Shown: positions 12,346-25,978 of the stretch, in pieces
Layout: each line of letters starts with the position of its first letter
Numbering within the stretch: position 1 is the stretch's first letter
Assembly (NCBI GenBank): GCA_023374045.1
Contig: CM041779.1
Location: forward strand, 992,001 to 1,056,000
Direction: 5' to 3'
DNA from: Limonium bicolor
Taxonomy: Eukaryota; Streptophyta; Magnoliopsida; Caryophyllales; Plumbaginaceae
Length of the DNA: 64,000 nt
The notes under the pieces: generated by a model
What the model was told of the DNA's origin: nothing
Databases searched by the model: none
Seen by the model: only the letters and a program-made list of their open reading frames with translations
Translations under genes and position numbers: made by a program

Positions 12346-14510
12346 TGAAATACCCCGAACTTAAATATGGTGATTATATTATCTAAATAGTATTTAAGGG
12401 CCTAATAGTGCCTAAGTAATTTTGGTGAAGAAAATAAATCCAAAGAAATGGAAAAACGCTTAAAAGCGGAAAACGCTAAAATGAGCGTTAAATAACCATA
12501 GGAGGTACGAGACCTCGGTTATAGTATCGTAAGTATTCCTAAGGCTTATTCATGCCTAATTAGTATACGGGAATGATTCCCGAAGAAAACGGACCAAGAA
12601 ATGTATTAAAACGCTAAAAGAGCTTTAGCGCACGTTTTCGAGGAAACCCGAAAACGTGACTTTAAGTGGTCAAACAGACCCGAAAAATTATAAATCATTA
12701 ATAATAATTATTAAGCATTTATGGAAGCTTAATAACCAATAAAATAAAGAAACGAGAGGAAATTCCGGAAAACGGGCCCGGTTAGTGAATAGTATCAAAA
12801 CCGGGTAAATAACGAGCGTTTTCTGTAAAAGACGAAAAACGCTCTAGCTAGTATTACAGTGGGGGCCGGTTTTAACAGATAAAAACCCCTCTCACACACA
12901 CACACTAGCTAAATAAATAATGAGTCAAAAAGCAAAAGTAGAAAAAAGGACAAAAGCAACCCCACCCTCTCTCTCCTCTCTCATTTCTCTTTCCCTCCTT
13001 CTTTCCTCTCCTTCTCCTTCCCCATCGATTTCTCTCCCCTCCTTGAGCTGGGCGATTTTTGAGAAGCTCCAACACCTCTCATGGCTTCTCTCTTTTCTCT
13101 TGCTCTAGCTCCATTTGAGCCCAAATGTAAAATAAATTACATATTTGTAATCCCCTCATCCTCCTCTACATTTCTATCTTTTCAAAATTCAAAAGGATGA
13201 GTTTCATCTCCATGGGTTTTCCCCATTTGAAGAGAAAAGCACACCATTGTGAAGCTTGGAGTCTCCTCTTTCCAACAAGGTAAAAATCTCCATGAAGACC
13301 TCATTTTCTCCATCCCTTGTATGGCCGATTTTACTCTCTCTCTCTCTCACCTTGTTTTTCCTCTTGTTTTGGAGCTTTGCTTCAACCCTCCAATGGTGGT
13401 GAGAACTCCTTCTTGAACCAAGGGCTAAACCCCTCCTAAACACTCCAAAGGTAAACCCTAGAATTTGCATTTTAAACACTTCAATGAATTAGTGTTATTA
13501 TGAGGGTTAGTAGGTTAATTATGCTTGTCTTTGTGTGCTTGGGTAATGGGAATGGAGTTTGGCAACTCCATTCCCACAAAATCGATTTGGACAAGAAAGA
13601 GAACAAGAGGAGAAATGGAAAAGAAAAGAAGGAATCAAAAGCTCAAGGTAAGAGCTCCTTCCTAATGTAAATTCTATTGCATTAGAGTAATGGGAATGGG
13701 TAAAATATTTAAAGAACCCAAATTATTGTATTGGTATTGTAGTTTGTGGAAATTTGAGTACTAGTGAGTAAATGTGTGGATTTGTAGGCCTTAGAGCCAA
13801 AAGAAGGTGTATGTATTAGTACATTTATAATGTATTTGAGGAAATATTGGTGTATTGGAATTTTGCAAGTGTGCTGGTAGAACCCTTGTGGTTTGGCTAG
13901 AATAGGGATGAATTTGATGAGAAAGGATGTGTGTGGATAAGTAAGGAAAGTAGATGAACTATGGCAAAATTTTAGTAGGAATTATGTACTTGAGGATGAC
14001 TTGGTGATTGGGAGAACCAAGGTGTATTGGGATTAGTAGCGAGGTTTAGTAGCAATGGAATGGAAATTGTAGTATGAGAGATAAAGAGGTGTAAAATCTG
14101 TAGCAAAGTGTATAAGAATACATTAGAGAAGTTAGGAGGATTTAATGTGCAGAATTTTGTAGGATGAGTGTTGGAACTTGGGTATAGGTAGTGCAATGGC
14201 TTGGAAATGAATTGGTATGGTAAGGAGAAGTATTTAGAATGCTAGGAATGGCATTGGTTGAGAAAGTATTGGATGGGAGAATGGAATGGTAAAATCTGTA
14301 GCATAAGTGTAACAAAAACTGTTACAAGTGTTGGAAAAGAAGTGAGGAAATTGTGTAAGTTATTTGATGGATTTAGTGAGGGATTTGGTGGATGAATCAA
14401 GGCAATTTGGAGGGCCTAAGTAGTGTTAAAACATGTGGGATTACATGTAGGAAGATTGGGGAAACAATGGGCAAAATAGAGCTGAAAACAGAATTTAAAA
14501 CTGAAGTACT

Positions 14511-14842
14511 GGGCCGGACCGGACTTGCGACCGGACTTGCAAGTTCGGTCGAGCCCAGATTTACAAAGACGGGAAACCTTCTGGAATCGACCGGACTTGC
14601 GACTGGACATGCAAGTTCGGTCGGACCAGAAAAATTCCCCGTCAGAAACCTACTGGAATGGACCGAACTTGCGACCGGACTTGCAAGTTCGGTCGGCCAG
14701 AAAAATTTCCGTAATGCGAGCTACTGGAATGGACCGAACTTGCGACCGGACTTGCAAGTTCGGTCGAGCCAGAAAATTTCCCGTACTGGTAGCTACTGGA
14801 ATGGACCGGACTTGCAAGGTCGGTCGCAAGTCCGGTCGAGTA
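14511..14842 (+). repeat. Palindromic tandem array, 3' LTR copy
   Basis: Counterpart of 4737-5067 with the same unit order. Units alternate GACCGGACTTG and GACCGAACTTG half-sites around a central TTGCAA. Confidence 0.85.
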
Positions 14843-15959
14843 AAAAAAAAAAAAAAAAAAATAAAATATTTTTATTATATGATAAACAATAATATATATA
14901 TATATATATGCCTATACACATATGCATATATATGTAGTAGTACACTATAATTGAAATAATAAAGGTAAGAAAGTAAGTATATGAGTATGAAAGCAAGTGT
15001 AAAAGTAACCAAGCAAGTTAAGAGTATAAAAACATTAAGTACACCGGGATAACGGGGTAAGTACGGGAGTAGTAATTATTTGCGTATCGTGAGAGTATAG
15101 TAATAATAATGTTGAAACATTATCAGTGGAACAAGTGTGAACCAAGGAACAAGGGAACACGTGTTAAAGCTAACTCCGGTGAAAGGTATGATTTCCTCAT
15201 GCCCCGTATGCTAACCGAGTTACGTTGATTTGTGTGCTGTATGCCGGCTAATCAAGACTAAAGCATGAAAACGGTTTATTGCCTTTCGTTGCATGTCTTG
15301 TTGTATGTTGATTGAGCTAACCTTTCTTGATTGATTGTGTGGCCTCACTTAGTGCGTAGACCGACTCATAGATGAGTCTTATTGTGTATAGACTCGTGGC
15401 AAGAGTCATGTGTGAACCAATGGAACCGTAGCAACGCACTAAACCAACGAAACAATAAACGATAACGTAAATCAATGAACTCACCAGAATGTGAGAGAGT
15501 GTACGGGAGTAATAACCTCCCGATAACGGTAGGAGAAACGAAATGAGTAATCCACAAACGAACAGTAGTGGAAGTATATAAGTAACCTCTATTAGAGGAA
15601 CTAATCTTGGTGCAAAACATGAACCATGAGAGTAGTAAAGAATGATGAGGGATCTCCAAACCCCTTAGTAATTAGTCGACCCATTATGAGAGGACCCGAC
15701 TGATGTAAGTATGCCCCGAACGAGAGAGTATTCGATATGTTGGGGAAACCCTTAAATCTGAGGATACTAGACGGTGGTAATTCCCTAAGCTAACAGAGGT
15801 TATCGAGAGAGATACTTCTAGGCTAACCCATGAGGTTGTATTGTGCTCTGAGAGAAGAGTGTTGGGAATTCGTGTAGTCCGGTAGAACGGGCATTTGAGT
15901 ATTTGAGGAGCTAAGCGTATAGCCCTCGTATTGTAGGTCCGGTGGCGAGTCTTGAGTAT

Positions 15960-16260
15960 GACTCCGCCCAGAGGCCAAAGTAATGAGTATTGCGTATGTA
16001 TGAGTAAGGTAATGAGTATCGAGTAAGAAGCGAGTATGAGTATGTAAGGAGTACCGAGTATTGAGTATGTATGAGTAAGTATTGAGTATTGAGTATGTAT
16101 GAGTAAGTATGGAGTATCGAGTACGTAAGAGTAAGTGTAGAGAATTGAGTGGTGAGTATGCACCAGTGTAGTAACGAGTACAGAGTAAGGATCGTGTACG
16201 AGTAAGGTATTGAACATGAAGCGATGAGTATGCAAGAGTAAGGAGCGAGTATGAGTAGAG
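15960..16260 (+). repeat. GTATGAGTA-type minisatellite, 3' LTR copy
   Basis: Counterpart of 6190-6520 with minor indels. The 338-codon minus-strand ORF spanning it (15,823-16,839) is interrupted in the 5' LTR copy. Confidence 0.7.
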
Positions 16261-16924
16261 TAACGAATATCGAACACAGTACGAAGAGTAATGAATGTAT
16301 AATAAAGACGAATGGTTGACTATTGAATTGTCTTCCTTAGTAAGTATTGAACTTGTACATTTATGTAGGTATCCTTGATTGTATTGTTGTAGTATGAGTA
16401 TGTATGTATGCATGTAAAATGAACTCCATGTATATCCGACCCAAAGTAGTCGGCGTACCGCGGTTAGCACGCGGTATATGCGGATTTCATATGCAGCGTA
16501 AGCTGACCCCCTCAGGGGACCGTTTTTAGTGTGCAGGTACCCGAAGCTGATCACCGTTCGAGAGAGTAGGACGGGGACTGCTACGTAAGCATGGGTAGTT
16601 GTATAGTAGGGATTGGTACTTGTATTGTAATGCGAATTTGGAAGCTTAAACTGTATCGGTAATTTGAGGATTGTAGTATACTCGGTATAGTAATGTATTG
16701 GAGTTGTAATTGGATTATGGTTGAGTATGCAATGGGAAGTATTGTATTGTGTAGAGTACTCGGTATGTTCATATTCATCAGACCGATAGTATGTAGTATT
16801 GTAACTCGCCATGTTAGTCACGTGGGTGACTAACGGCATTGTACACCCGCCGTTGAGTAAGTAGTATCCGCTGCGAAGGTAAGTACGATACGGTGATGAC
16901 GGTATTAGCGGTAGGGGTGTTACA

Positions 16925-16929
16925 TTAAC
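16925..16929. repeat. Target-site duplication of element A, right copy (TTAAC)
   Basis: TTAAC directly follows the LTR end GTGTTACA and matches 2547-2551. Confidence 0.9.
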
Positions 16930-17384
16930 TGAAGCAGCACTTGTTGTAGCAAGTGCGCCATGCAGGTTGGATCATCGCGCAGTGTATGTCCATTACGACA
17001 CAAATTTACTCCTTCATCATTGTATACTTGGCGGTATTGTCAGCCTTTCTTGTTGTATCAGTATGACGTCACTGTCATTTGTCGTAAGCTTCCCGTGTGA
17101 ACAACGGTTGGCGTCGTATGGTCTTCAACAAACCCTTTCGACAATTTAGGTAGTCTTAAGTACTTATGTTAGTTAATGTATTCCTTTCTATGACATCTGC
17201 TTGTTATTTAGGCAGGTCATAGTTTGTAGTAACTGTTTGTTTGGACAGTTGTTAACGCCCTTCGGCGGACCAAGTAAAAACTAACTTACTACTCCTCACT
17301 GTTCTATCACACACCCTGTATCCCATGGCTAATTTCGGTTTGTATTTGGTTCTCAGAGCGTAACTACGCTCTGATATCACTTTT
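16930..17384 (-). mobile_element. PBS-proximal interior of element B
   Basis: Reading the minus strand from 17,384, the LTR end GGGGTGTTACA is followed by AAAAAG and a PBS-like TGATATCAGAGC (17,369-17,380). This differs by one base from the usual TGGTATCAGAGC. Arms of an inverted repeat (17,352-17,375) overlap it as in the other elements. The rest is non-coding. Element A separates this piece from 1-2546. Confidence 0.7.
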
Positions 17385-20300
17385 TGTAACACCCCAACCC
17401 GAAACTCCACAACCTGTACGATGATAGCTCCCAAAGATAACTGGAAATGCAGCGGCATATATGTACATAACAACGGGTGGTGCTACAATGTCGCTAGTCA
17501 CCCATGTGACTAACAAGGCTAACTCCAAAATAACTTACAAATGATACAGTCTGAGCGCTGAATACAAACCGCTTAAAATAACAAAAGCTAAAAGTGAAAG
17601 TACAGTACTGTAAAATGATACAGATAGTAATAATCCCATGTCTTAATTCTACCCCACCTACACTCGGTCGGGTAATCTCTTCTTCCTTCATGTACCTGTG
17701 AATGGTTCGCCATGAAACTGCTCAGCAAAATAAATTGCTGGTATGAACCCGTGCAGCCCATAAGCTAGCGGACCACACACAACTACTTTGTCGTAAGCAT
17801 GCAGTTCATTTTTATCAAACACTGAAAACATGCATCATATACAATTCACTCAAGTAGTCACACAAGGTCAATAACTTCACAATGAGAAACATGATAGCAG
17901 AGGTCAAGTTAGTAGTTTAATTTTGGATCGGGTATGATAAACCCTTCAGACGAGATAAGACTCTCGCGTTAATGGTCGGGTAATAAATCCCGCAGGAGAG
18001 AACGTAGTCAACTCCTGTACTTAAATATAGATGTGGGTATTGTACCCTCGAGAGAATGAAATCTTTCTCTCAACTTCAAAATTATATGTGGGTATCGTAC
18101 CCTCGAGAGAATGCAGTCCTTCTCCCAGCTTAAAATGTTTCGGTACTAACCCGGTGAGTGGACAAAGTCTACACCCAAAACCACCGTCATGACGTATACT
18201 GTAAGTGAGGACGACCTGCGACAGGTACAACCTCCATAATTGCATGCATGGCCAGAAACATCTGGGCTCCTCGCTTCTTGTAGCATTAAATATGTTAGAT
18301 GTCACACAAGGACGTTAAACAAACTTACTGTTGTGTATTGTCAGTTGTCACGTTCAAGGACAACGACGTTGTTTATAATGGAAGTTAGTGAGAAACTTGA
18401 GTACAAGTTCTCGGTATAATAATACACAGGTATTTAATCCACTGGTAATGTAGAGTTGCATGCGTGGCACATGCGCGTTATAGTTAGTATCGTTCGCGCA
18501 CAGAAAATAACACAACAGCGCATATCGTTCGCGCACATTAAGTAACACAACAATGCATATCAATCACGCACATAAAACGACATAGCAGTGCATAGAATAA
18601 TCACAACGATACACAAACGCAAGTGCAATGTATTACATGCAATTATCTTGGTCGTTATTTTCACACAATAGATAGCACACAAGCCGGTGTAATCCGTTAG
18701 CAAACAGGTTGCAAGAAATCCATACCGTTCACCGAAGATTGTACTTGATTAATTCCCGGTCAATGTCTGGTCAAACAAAGTCCTAGAATAGGATTAACTA
18801 AGAGTGTTAATTTATGATACTCTCGTACAATAATTTTATCGTATTGTGAAATGTCCTCGTATTTGTTATTTCATGTGAGGTTTATTTTCAACGCTTAAAT
18901 AATTTCTTTTAATCTCTTAACCTTATTTATGTTTAAGGTTTACCTATAATAATTTAAACCATCGCAGTCTTTACTTATAAGACTTATATTGTATGGTAAT
19001 TCTCTTTTAGTTCCCTCCATGGTCTTATGTACCGCATCAATTATTTTCTCTTAACTTATATAATTTCCTTGAATGTATTTTTGTATAAACAAGTATTTTT
19101 CATACGTATTGTATTTGTCCAAACGACATAACAATTTACAATTTCATCAATGACATTTATAAGTCACATGTTAATTAATTCTCCTCTTAACTTTATATTT
19201 AATATACCATCACTCCAAATATTATTTGGTATTTGCGCATTAAATTCCTCATATTCATTTCCTTTTGATTTACTTGAAAATCTTAATTGTATATACTTTA
19301 TACACATGTATTATTTATGATACATGATTATAATTGTCTAAATGACATAATCACTTTATAAATTCTCAAATTGTATTTACATATCACGCATGGGCATATT
19401 TTTCCCATATCTTTTATTAATTACAAACTAACTCCAAATAATATTATTTCTTTACAAATAAATTACTCATTCCTTTATAGCATATATTTTTAATTTCATA
19501 AATCCTTAAATCATAATTTCCTTTTCTAAATCTTCTAAATATCCATATGGGACCTTCAAATATTTTTAATCCCATAAATCCGCTATACTTTTCGGTTATT
19601 ATATTATAACCACAATTATTTCATAAACTTTACATTATACTCCAAAATTCATTATATTACATGGTTTTATCTTCTTAATTAATTATTTCTCGAAGCCACC
19701 ACTATAGATTCGGTAATTATTATTTGAACACCTTAACTTTTATAAATCACCAATTAGCCACATAAGTTTTCGGCTTTAACATTCATTTTCTTATAATTAC
19801 ATTTTAACCCCAAAAACTTTATATAAGTTACATATCCACTTATAAACTATAGTTTTAATATTTAATTTCCATAAATACCAAATTAACCCTTATACTTTTA
19901 CAATTTATGAATTCGCCCCCTACAGAAATCGGTTTTGCATTTAATCTTCCATAAATTATATAATCACCCCAAAACTTTTATAAACTTATTATTTTATGTC
20001 ATAAATCATTTTAACCCAGAGTTTTTGGTCAACACTTTGACCAAGGTCTAAGTTCATACTTAATACATTAATATACCCAGAAATTCATAATTAAATCGGT
20101 TAAGTACCAAATTTTCCAGAAATTATAAAATAGCCCCAAAACTTTATAAATTGTTATTTTAATTTCTAAACACTTATTTAATTCACCAAAATTCATAATA
20201 TTAATTCCTACACCATTTTATATTATAATTATGCCAAGGACCATATTTATTCTCGGTAATTACTATATATTCCCATAACTTTCTAAAAATTACATTTTTA

Positions 20301-21525
20301 CCACATAACTTATTAAACTAGTCATTTAAACACTAGTAATTATTTTTAACTTACCCAAAATTCTTAATATAAGTTTATATACTTATATAGCTCATTAAAA
20401 CCTATTTTTCACCATTTGAATTTGGTCATAATTATATGATGCCATATAATTTTTAAAACTTGATTTATAACTCAAAATAATTTTACATAAATACATATGA
20501 GCTATATATCTCATGTAAAAATTATTGTAATGTCTTAGATTAATTTTTAGCTCAAAATGGAGCAAATTATTGCTAAATAATTCGGCCATAATATAAACTC
20601 TTCATAAATAATTTTTTTGTGACATAAAATTATAACTTATGGTAATAACTTTAGCTTTAGAGTTATAATTATTTTTCTTGGTAAATAACCTCACTATTTT
20701 CGGCCTTATTAATTTGGAGTTGTGTACAAAATTTTTGTACAAAATTTATGAGCTTAAACAAAGCTTAAAACATTAAGGATTAACTTAATAAACTTACTCT
20801 TAATCAAGGATGATTAAATACTTGATTTCTCCTTGAATTTCCCAAGCTTCCTTCAATAGAAATTGTAGCTCCAAATTTCGGTATTAATACATGAGAAGGA
20901 AGAGGTTTAGGAGTTAGATCTTAACAAAGATCTTAAGTAGATTTAAGTTGTTTTCAAGGGATTTACCTTAGGTATTTTACCTTGAATTTTCGGTACTCCT
21001 AGGATGGATGGAGAACCAACTTTCCTTCAAGAAATTGATGGAAGAAAATATGTTTAGAGTAATTATAATTTTCGGTTATATATATATATTGTAAGTCTTA
21101 AGGATTTTTCAAGCATAAAAAAATACCTTAAGTTAACCTTGAATGCTCCTTGGTTTAATGTTGATTCAAGACAACTTCTTGGAGCATAAAGGCTAGCCGA
21201 TTTGATGTAGTAATATTTGGTTGATGTTTGCTTCAAGCCTTGATAGAATTAACTAAGAAATTGACATAAAAATGGAGTTAGAACTTAAGACTCCATTAAT
21301 GGAGTTTGGAGCTTGAAAGGAAAAGAAAGAAAGGAGGGAAGGAGAGCTTACCACTTCGGTTCAGCAAGGGAATGAGAGAATGTTGATTGTCGTGAGTTTG
21401 TAAAGGGAAGGATAGGTTTGTCTTGTTAATTGACAATATAATTGAGCATATTAGGTAAGGTATTTCTTAATGTTTTGCTTTAGAAACTAGGCTCCACAAA
21501 GCCTCCCCTACTGCCCCTTGATCGG
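17385..21525 (-). repeat. 5' LTR of element B (minus strand, truncated at its own 5' end)
   Basis: The minus-strand end is GGGTTGGGGTGTTACA. From 17,385 to about 21,500 it is the reverse complement of element C's LTR 3' half (46,450-48,821). Shared blocks include the paired sequences at 18,360-18,470 and 47,760-47,840 and the short block around CTCCATTAATGGAG (21,290). It has roughly 1.4 kb (about 19,640-21,050) that C lacks, a very AT-rich block like the middle of the AlkB-element LTR. The expected GGGGTATTTCA start is not found; homology with C stops near 21,525. Landmarks: acceptor-like site at 17,696, terminal hairpin 17,493-17,514, donor-like motif 18,721-18,733. Confidence 0.75.
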
Positions 21526-22129
21526 CAATGGTGGAAGAAATAAGCATACATGCACAAAACAATCAAGGGAAACTCGAAAAGAACTCAATGATGAAGAATC
21601 AAAATCAAAGACGAAGTATATTACAGTATATGCCACGTAAAGATAAATCTCAGAGAAAATTTACCCAAAGAGGATATTGGAAGATGCATGTCATACACAT
21701 GAGCATCATAAGCAGGGTGAACCTTACAATATGATTAGCAGCCCAACGTACAGTAATAGAATATACAATGAAGAAATTGGAAGTGTGTTACACACGTATA
21801 TGAACCAGAATCCATAGACCTTATGGTCGACACGACAGTTTAAACAAGCCATGAGATAATATCGGCAACGAACAAGATGGTAAATCACCTTCACCCATAC
21901 ATACGGAATTCAAATATTAAAGCATACTAATGCACTATAGAACATGTCAGAGAATGCATAGACTCTTGGGGGTCATACCCCGTAAACGGACAGAAGTTCA
22001 GACAAGATCAACAATGACAACCAAACGAAGGTAGTGATGAACACAACTAATCAACCCCACATATGTACAGTAATGAACTTAAACATACCACCTACGAAGC
22101 GCATTTAAGACTATTCCAGAATGATTGGA
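21526..22129 (+). mobile_element. Interior remnant of element C, segment 1
   Basis: Non-coding, A-rich. It joins element B's truncated LTR on the left and is cut on the right by the solo LTR. Taken with 25,979-26,111 and 43,649-44,294 it forms about 1.4 kb leading into C's PPT and 3' LTR. The one ORF (21,528-21,734) has no recognisable motif. Confidence 0.5.
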
Positions 22130-22134
22130 CATTC
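22130..22134. repeat. Target-site duplication of solo LTR, left copy (CATTC)
   Basis: CATTC lies directly before TGTAACACCCC and recurs at 25,974-25,978 directly after GGGGTATTTCA. Confidence 0.88.
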
Positions 22135-25100
22135 TGTAACACCCCTACCTTTAATCCTATGCTTACCGTCTAATCATCCCAATACTTCGGCGGGTGTACA
22201 ACGCCGCTAACCGCCCATACGGCTAGCTAGGCTTACCTTACTTACAGTCACGGTCTGATGATCATAGTATACCGAGCTACTACGTTACTTACCAATTACC
22301 GAATATCAAATACTTACATTAATGGATTACCGAGTGCCAAAGTATATTCAATTACATCATTTCCAAGTTTACCAAAAGAATGAGTTTCCTACCATCTACT
22401 AATCTATACCAATTCACCATCCCATCAATATCCAAAAAGGTGTACCCCATGGTACACCGGCTAATCAAAAGGCTCCTAGCCGTGTACAACTTAGTACACC
22501 ATTCACAATTCATTAATTACAACCAAAAAGAAATCTATCTAAGTCTTCATCATCTTCACCCTTCTCGTGTACCTGCGTGTAGTAAAAACATCGCCCCAAG
22601 GGGCTCAGCAAAAGCTGCGCATAAATTCCGCATATACGTGTGCTAGCTAGGGCACGCCGACTAATTAAGGTCGAATAGGCATGCGGTTCATTTATTTCAT
22701 ACATACATGCTTTGCATACAACATACATGCATATACAATACATTACACGATTCAAGGCAACATTGCAATAACATACGCATTACTTACCTTCACGGTGTTA
22801 GCCAAATTACACATCCGGGTTAATCGGTATGCTAATTACTCTTTTACTCATTACACATTACTTACTCTTACTCTTACTTACTTACTTCCATTTACTTACT
22901 TACTCATTCTTACTTACTTACTCATACTCATGTTAAGTCGGTGTGACCTCCGGCCCGGGGACTACACCGTCCCACCACCGGGATTTACTTGACTCACCAA
23001 TCCGGGATGCTACCCATTTAAGGGATTTGGGCCGCGGACCAGTTTAAGAGTCAGGACTTGGATCCAACCTCTTGTGTCTCCGCATCCTCACGCGTGGCCG
23101 AAACTATATCGGACTTCTACTCATTCCAATTTAATTACCAATTTAAGTTAGATTGGTTAGCTTGTTAGGAATCAGTTAGAAGTCCAATCACAAATGATAT
23201 TCGGTCACAGTACATTATATCATACATTCACACACTCATATTCACCCATACATTTCATGAATTATACAAACTATGATTTAAAGATAACATTCAACAAAAT
23301 ACAGCACTACATATTCACAAGTAAACATAATAACTCCGATTCGTGCATTTATCTTATTTGGTGATCAATTAGCACACAACACACAAATCAGAGTAACCAA
23401 GATAGCATACGGGGCATGAGGAATTCATACCGTTCACCGTTGTACTTGTATCCGACGTTCCTCCGGTGTTCACAAATCAGATCCTATGATGTACATACAA
23501 CCGAGTGATTAATCTAACTATCATTAACTTAACTCGATGACTCTTACGTTTCCTAACTCCTATTTACTAAGTCTTTACAATTCTTACACTCACACTTTAT
23601 TTACTTACTTTTCATTACTTAACAACGGTGTACTTACATATATATGTACATATGTATAGGTGGGTATATATATATATATACTTATATAATAATAATAATT
23701 ATTATTTTTTTGTTTGACCCGACCGACCTTACCCAGGGTCGGACCCAAGGTCGGTCGAGGTCAGTAGAGTACATACGCTGGACAATTACAGGGCCGACCA
23801 ACCTTGCCAAGTCCGGTCCCAAGGTCAGTCCATTCCAGTGAGTTTTGGTTTTGACATTCTGGAGTCGACCGACCTTGCATGTCCGGTCCCAAGGTCGGTC
23901 CATTCCAGTAAGTTACATTACAGACGAATTTTAGGCCGACCGACCTTGCAAGTCCGGTCCCCAAGGTCGGTCCATTCCAGAAAGTTTTATGACGGGAATT
24001 TTTCTGGCCGACCGACCTTGCAAGTTCGGTCCCCAAGGTCGGTCCATTCCAGAAGGTCTTCCACCTTTGTAAATCTGGGCTCGACCGACCTTGCAAGTCC
24101 GGTCCCAAGGTCGGTCCAGTCCAGTAATTGCATTTTTATTTCTATTTTCAGTCCCTCTTCTTACCCATTACTTCCCCATTGTTCCTACACTTATTCCCAC
24201 ATGTTTCAACACTAATTAAACACTCTAAATCCTGTTAATTCATCCATTAGTTCATTGCACAATCCTATACTAATTTACACACTTGTTTCTAAATTCATTT
24301 CAACACCTACATTGTTTCTTTCTTAGTTGCAATTTCTACAGATTTTCACTCTACTCTCTCCACCTATAGTTCCCTCTTCTAATGCATTACAATACATTAA
24401 CTACCTTTCTCAATCTACCCTCTAACTATCTCAATCAAAATCTGTTACAACATATATTTTTCACCTAGTTTCCCATTCGTTAAGTGTTCTAATCCTAGGT
24501 AAATTTTGACATAACCTCCCCTAAATTCTTACACTCTCACCACATCATTTACACTCACATATATGACCCCTACCACCTGTTTATAACCAATATCAATATA
24601 CCAAGTTCTTCAACACAAATACTACCCATTAAGCACTCAATAAATTCCTGCACATTCCCATTTCTTTCCTTAAGGTTTATACCGGTTTTACATGTCTTTC
24701 AAAGGTTCAAAAACATTTGTATTCTCTTACACATTACACTACTACTCAATACTATATTAAATACTCATGTACACTACTAAAAATCTGTTACAGTATGCAT
24801 TACTAAACTACACAAAAGAATGTAATTTACCTTGTTTCTTTACTAGCTTCTCCTCTTCTCCTTCCTTCTTCTTGCTTCTTCCTTTTCTCTCTCTCCACCG
24901 ATACAGCACTTCAAATTCTCTAAGGCTACAGCCCATTAACATACACATTTCAATACTAAAGCTAACCCTAACCATTCTTAAAAGCTTAAGGCACATTTTA
25001 GGGTTTAGGAATTCATTACCTTGCAAGGATGTAGATGAGGCTTAGAATAGCTCAAGAGCAATATTTCTCACCCTCCAAAGAAGCCAAAATCGGCTAGAGT

Positions 25101-25973
25101 ACAAGGAACAACAAGGGTTTAGTTTCCAAATTTCGTTTTGCCCACAAGGGCTAGAAAAAGGTAAGCTTTCAAGAATATTTTTACCTCAAAATAACAAGGA
25201 GAAGGAGGTGGTTCTAATGGTGGTCTTGAAGCTCCAAATGCTACACACCCATGGAGATGAAGTTGCTAGTTTTCGAATTTTGAAAGGAGGAATATGTTCT
25301 CCTTGATGAGGGGATTCCAATGGTGTAATTTTTGGAGAAGGTTCGGACACTTAACAAGAGGAGAGAAGTGGGTGTTTTTGGTGGGATGCTCAAATCACCA
25401 TTGCCATCGGTTGAGGAAGAAGGAAATAAAGAGGAGGGAGGAGGGGTGTACGTGAGTGAGAGAGTAGAATAGAGGAGAGAGAGTGGTGAGGTAAAGTGAT
25501 GTTTACTTTTTGATTTTTATTTGTTTTGTCTTTTTGCACATAAGAAGAGAGTTAAGAGAGGGTGTGAGAGAGGGGTCAATCGGACCACACAGCCCACACA
25601 CACACACTCTGTTTTTAATTGTAAAAGTGGACACATAAGTTTGAGTTATTTATGTTTCTACCCCACAACTTCCCGTTTTTGACAGTTTTTACTATTTTCT
25701 CGTTTTATTGATTTTATTGGTTCTAAAGCTTCACTAATATTTATTAATGACTATTTAGTTGACCAATATTGTTACGAGTCTATTTGACCCGCTTAAAGTC
25801 ATGTTTTCCCGGTTTCCTCGAAAAACGCGCTTTAAGGTTCGTTAGCGTTTTTAATCTATTTTAAGGATCCGTTTTCTTTGGGATTTGTTCCCTCGTGATT
25901 ATTTGTGCATAATTAAGCTTCTAAATTACTTATTAGCCTAATTAATCATTATTTTTAATTACGGGGTATTTCA
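22135..25973 (-). mobile_element. Solo LTR, 3.8 kb, minus strand, related to element A
   Basis: It reads TGTAACACCCC...GGGGTATTTCA on the plus strand, so it is a complete LTR in minus orientation. It has a 5-bp duplication and no interior. It keeps family A landmarks in reverse order: hairpin (22,207-22,226), acceptor-like site (22,574), donor-like motif (23,426-23,438), palindromic tandem array (23,716-24,122) and the GA/CT-rich block (about 25,340-25,570). Solo LTRs arise by recombination between the two LTRs of one element. No host gene is visible. Confidence 0.88.
23716..24122 (-). repeat. Palindromic tandem array in the solo LTR
   Basis: About six units of roughly 70-80 bp with GACCGACCTTG-CAAGTCCGGTCC cores and a repeated GGTCCATTCCAG. 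This is the diverged equivalent of the arrays in element A, and the palindromic half-sites have changed together (GGACTTG versus GACCTTG). Confidence 0.8.
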
Positions 25974-25978
25974 CATTC
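25974..25978. repeat. Target-site duplication of solo LTR, right copy (CATTC)
   Basis: Matches 22,130-22,134. Confidence 0.88.

Larger units (their letters stand above)
2552..16924 (+). mobile_element. Element A: complete non-autonomous LTR retrotransposon (LARD-like)
   Basis: The element is 14,373 bp with direct LTRs of 4602 bp (2552-7153) and 4579 bp (12,346-16,924), a 5-bp target duplication, a PBS at 7159-7170 and a PPT ending at 12,345. The 5.2-kb interior has no gag, protease, RT or integrase. LTRs start TGAAATACCCC and end GGGGTGTTACA. Large LTRs with a non-coding interior define LARD-type elements, which depend on proteins from an autonomous relative. The AlkB-bearing Ty3 element at 26,274-43,643 shares its termini, PBS, PBS hairpin and PPT sequences and is the best partner candidate in this window. 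The LTR copies are very similar by eye, with small indels, so the insertion is fairly young. Confidence 0.9.
12346..16924 (+). repeat. 3' LTR of element A
   Basis: Direct repeat of 2552-7153 with the same internal landmarks. By eye it differs by scattered substitutions and small indels, for example about 85 bp missing near 13,810-13,840 and a few dozen extra bases near 14,330-14,370. Confidence 0.92.

Noticed and set aside
14392..14892. ORFs over the GACCGG tandem array (several frames and both strands)
   Set aside because: Unit length and composition produce open frames by chance; no domain and no conserved start.
15823..16839. 338-codon minus-strand ORF in element A's 3' LTR
   Set aside because: Low-complexity Tyr/Thr/Ser/Leu translation of a minisatellite; the 5' LTR copy is interrupted by stops and frame changes.
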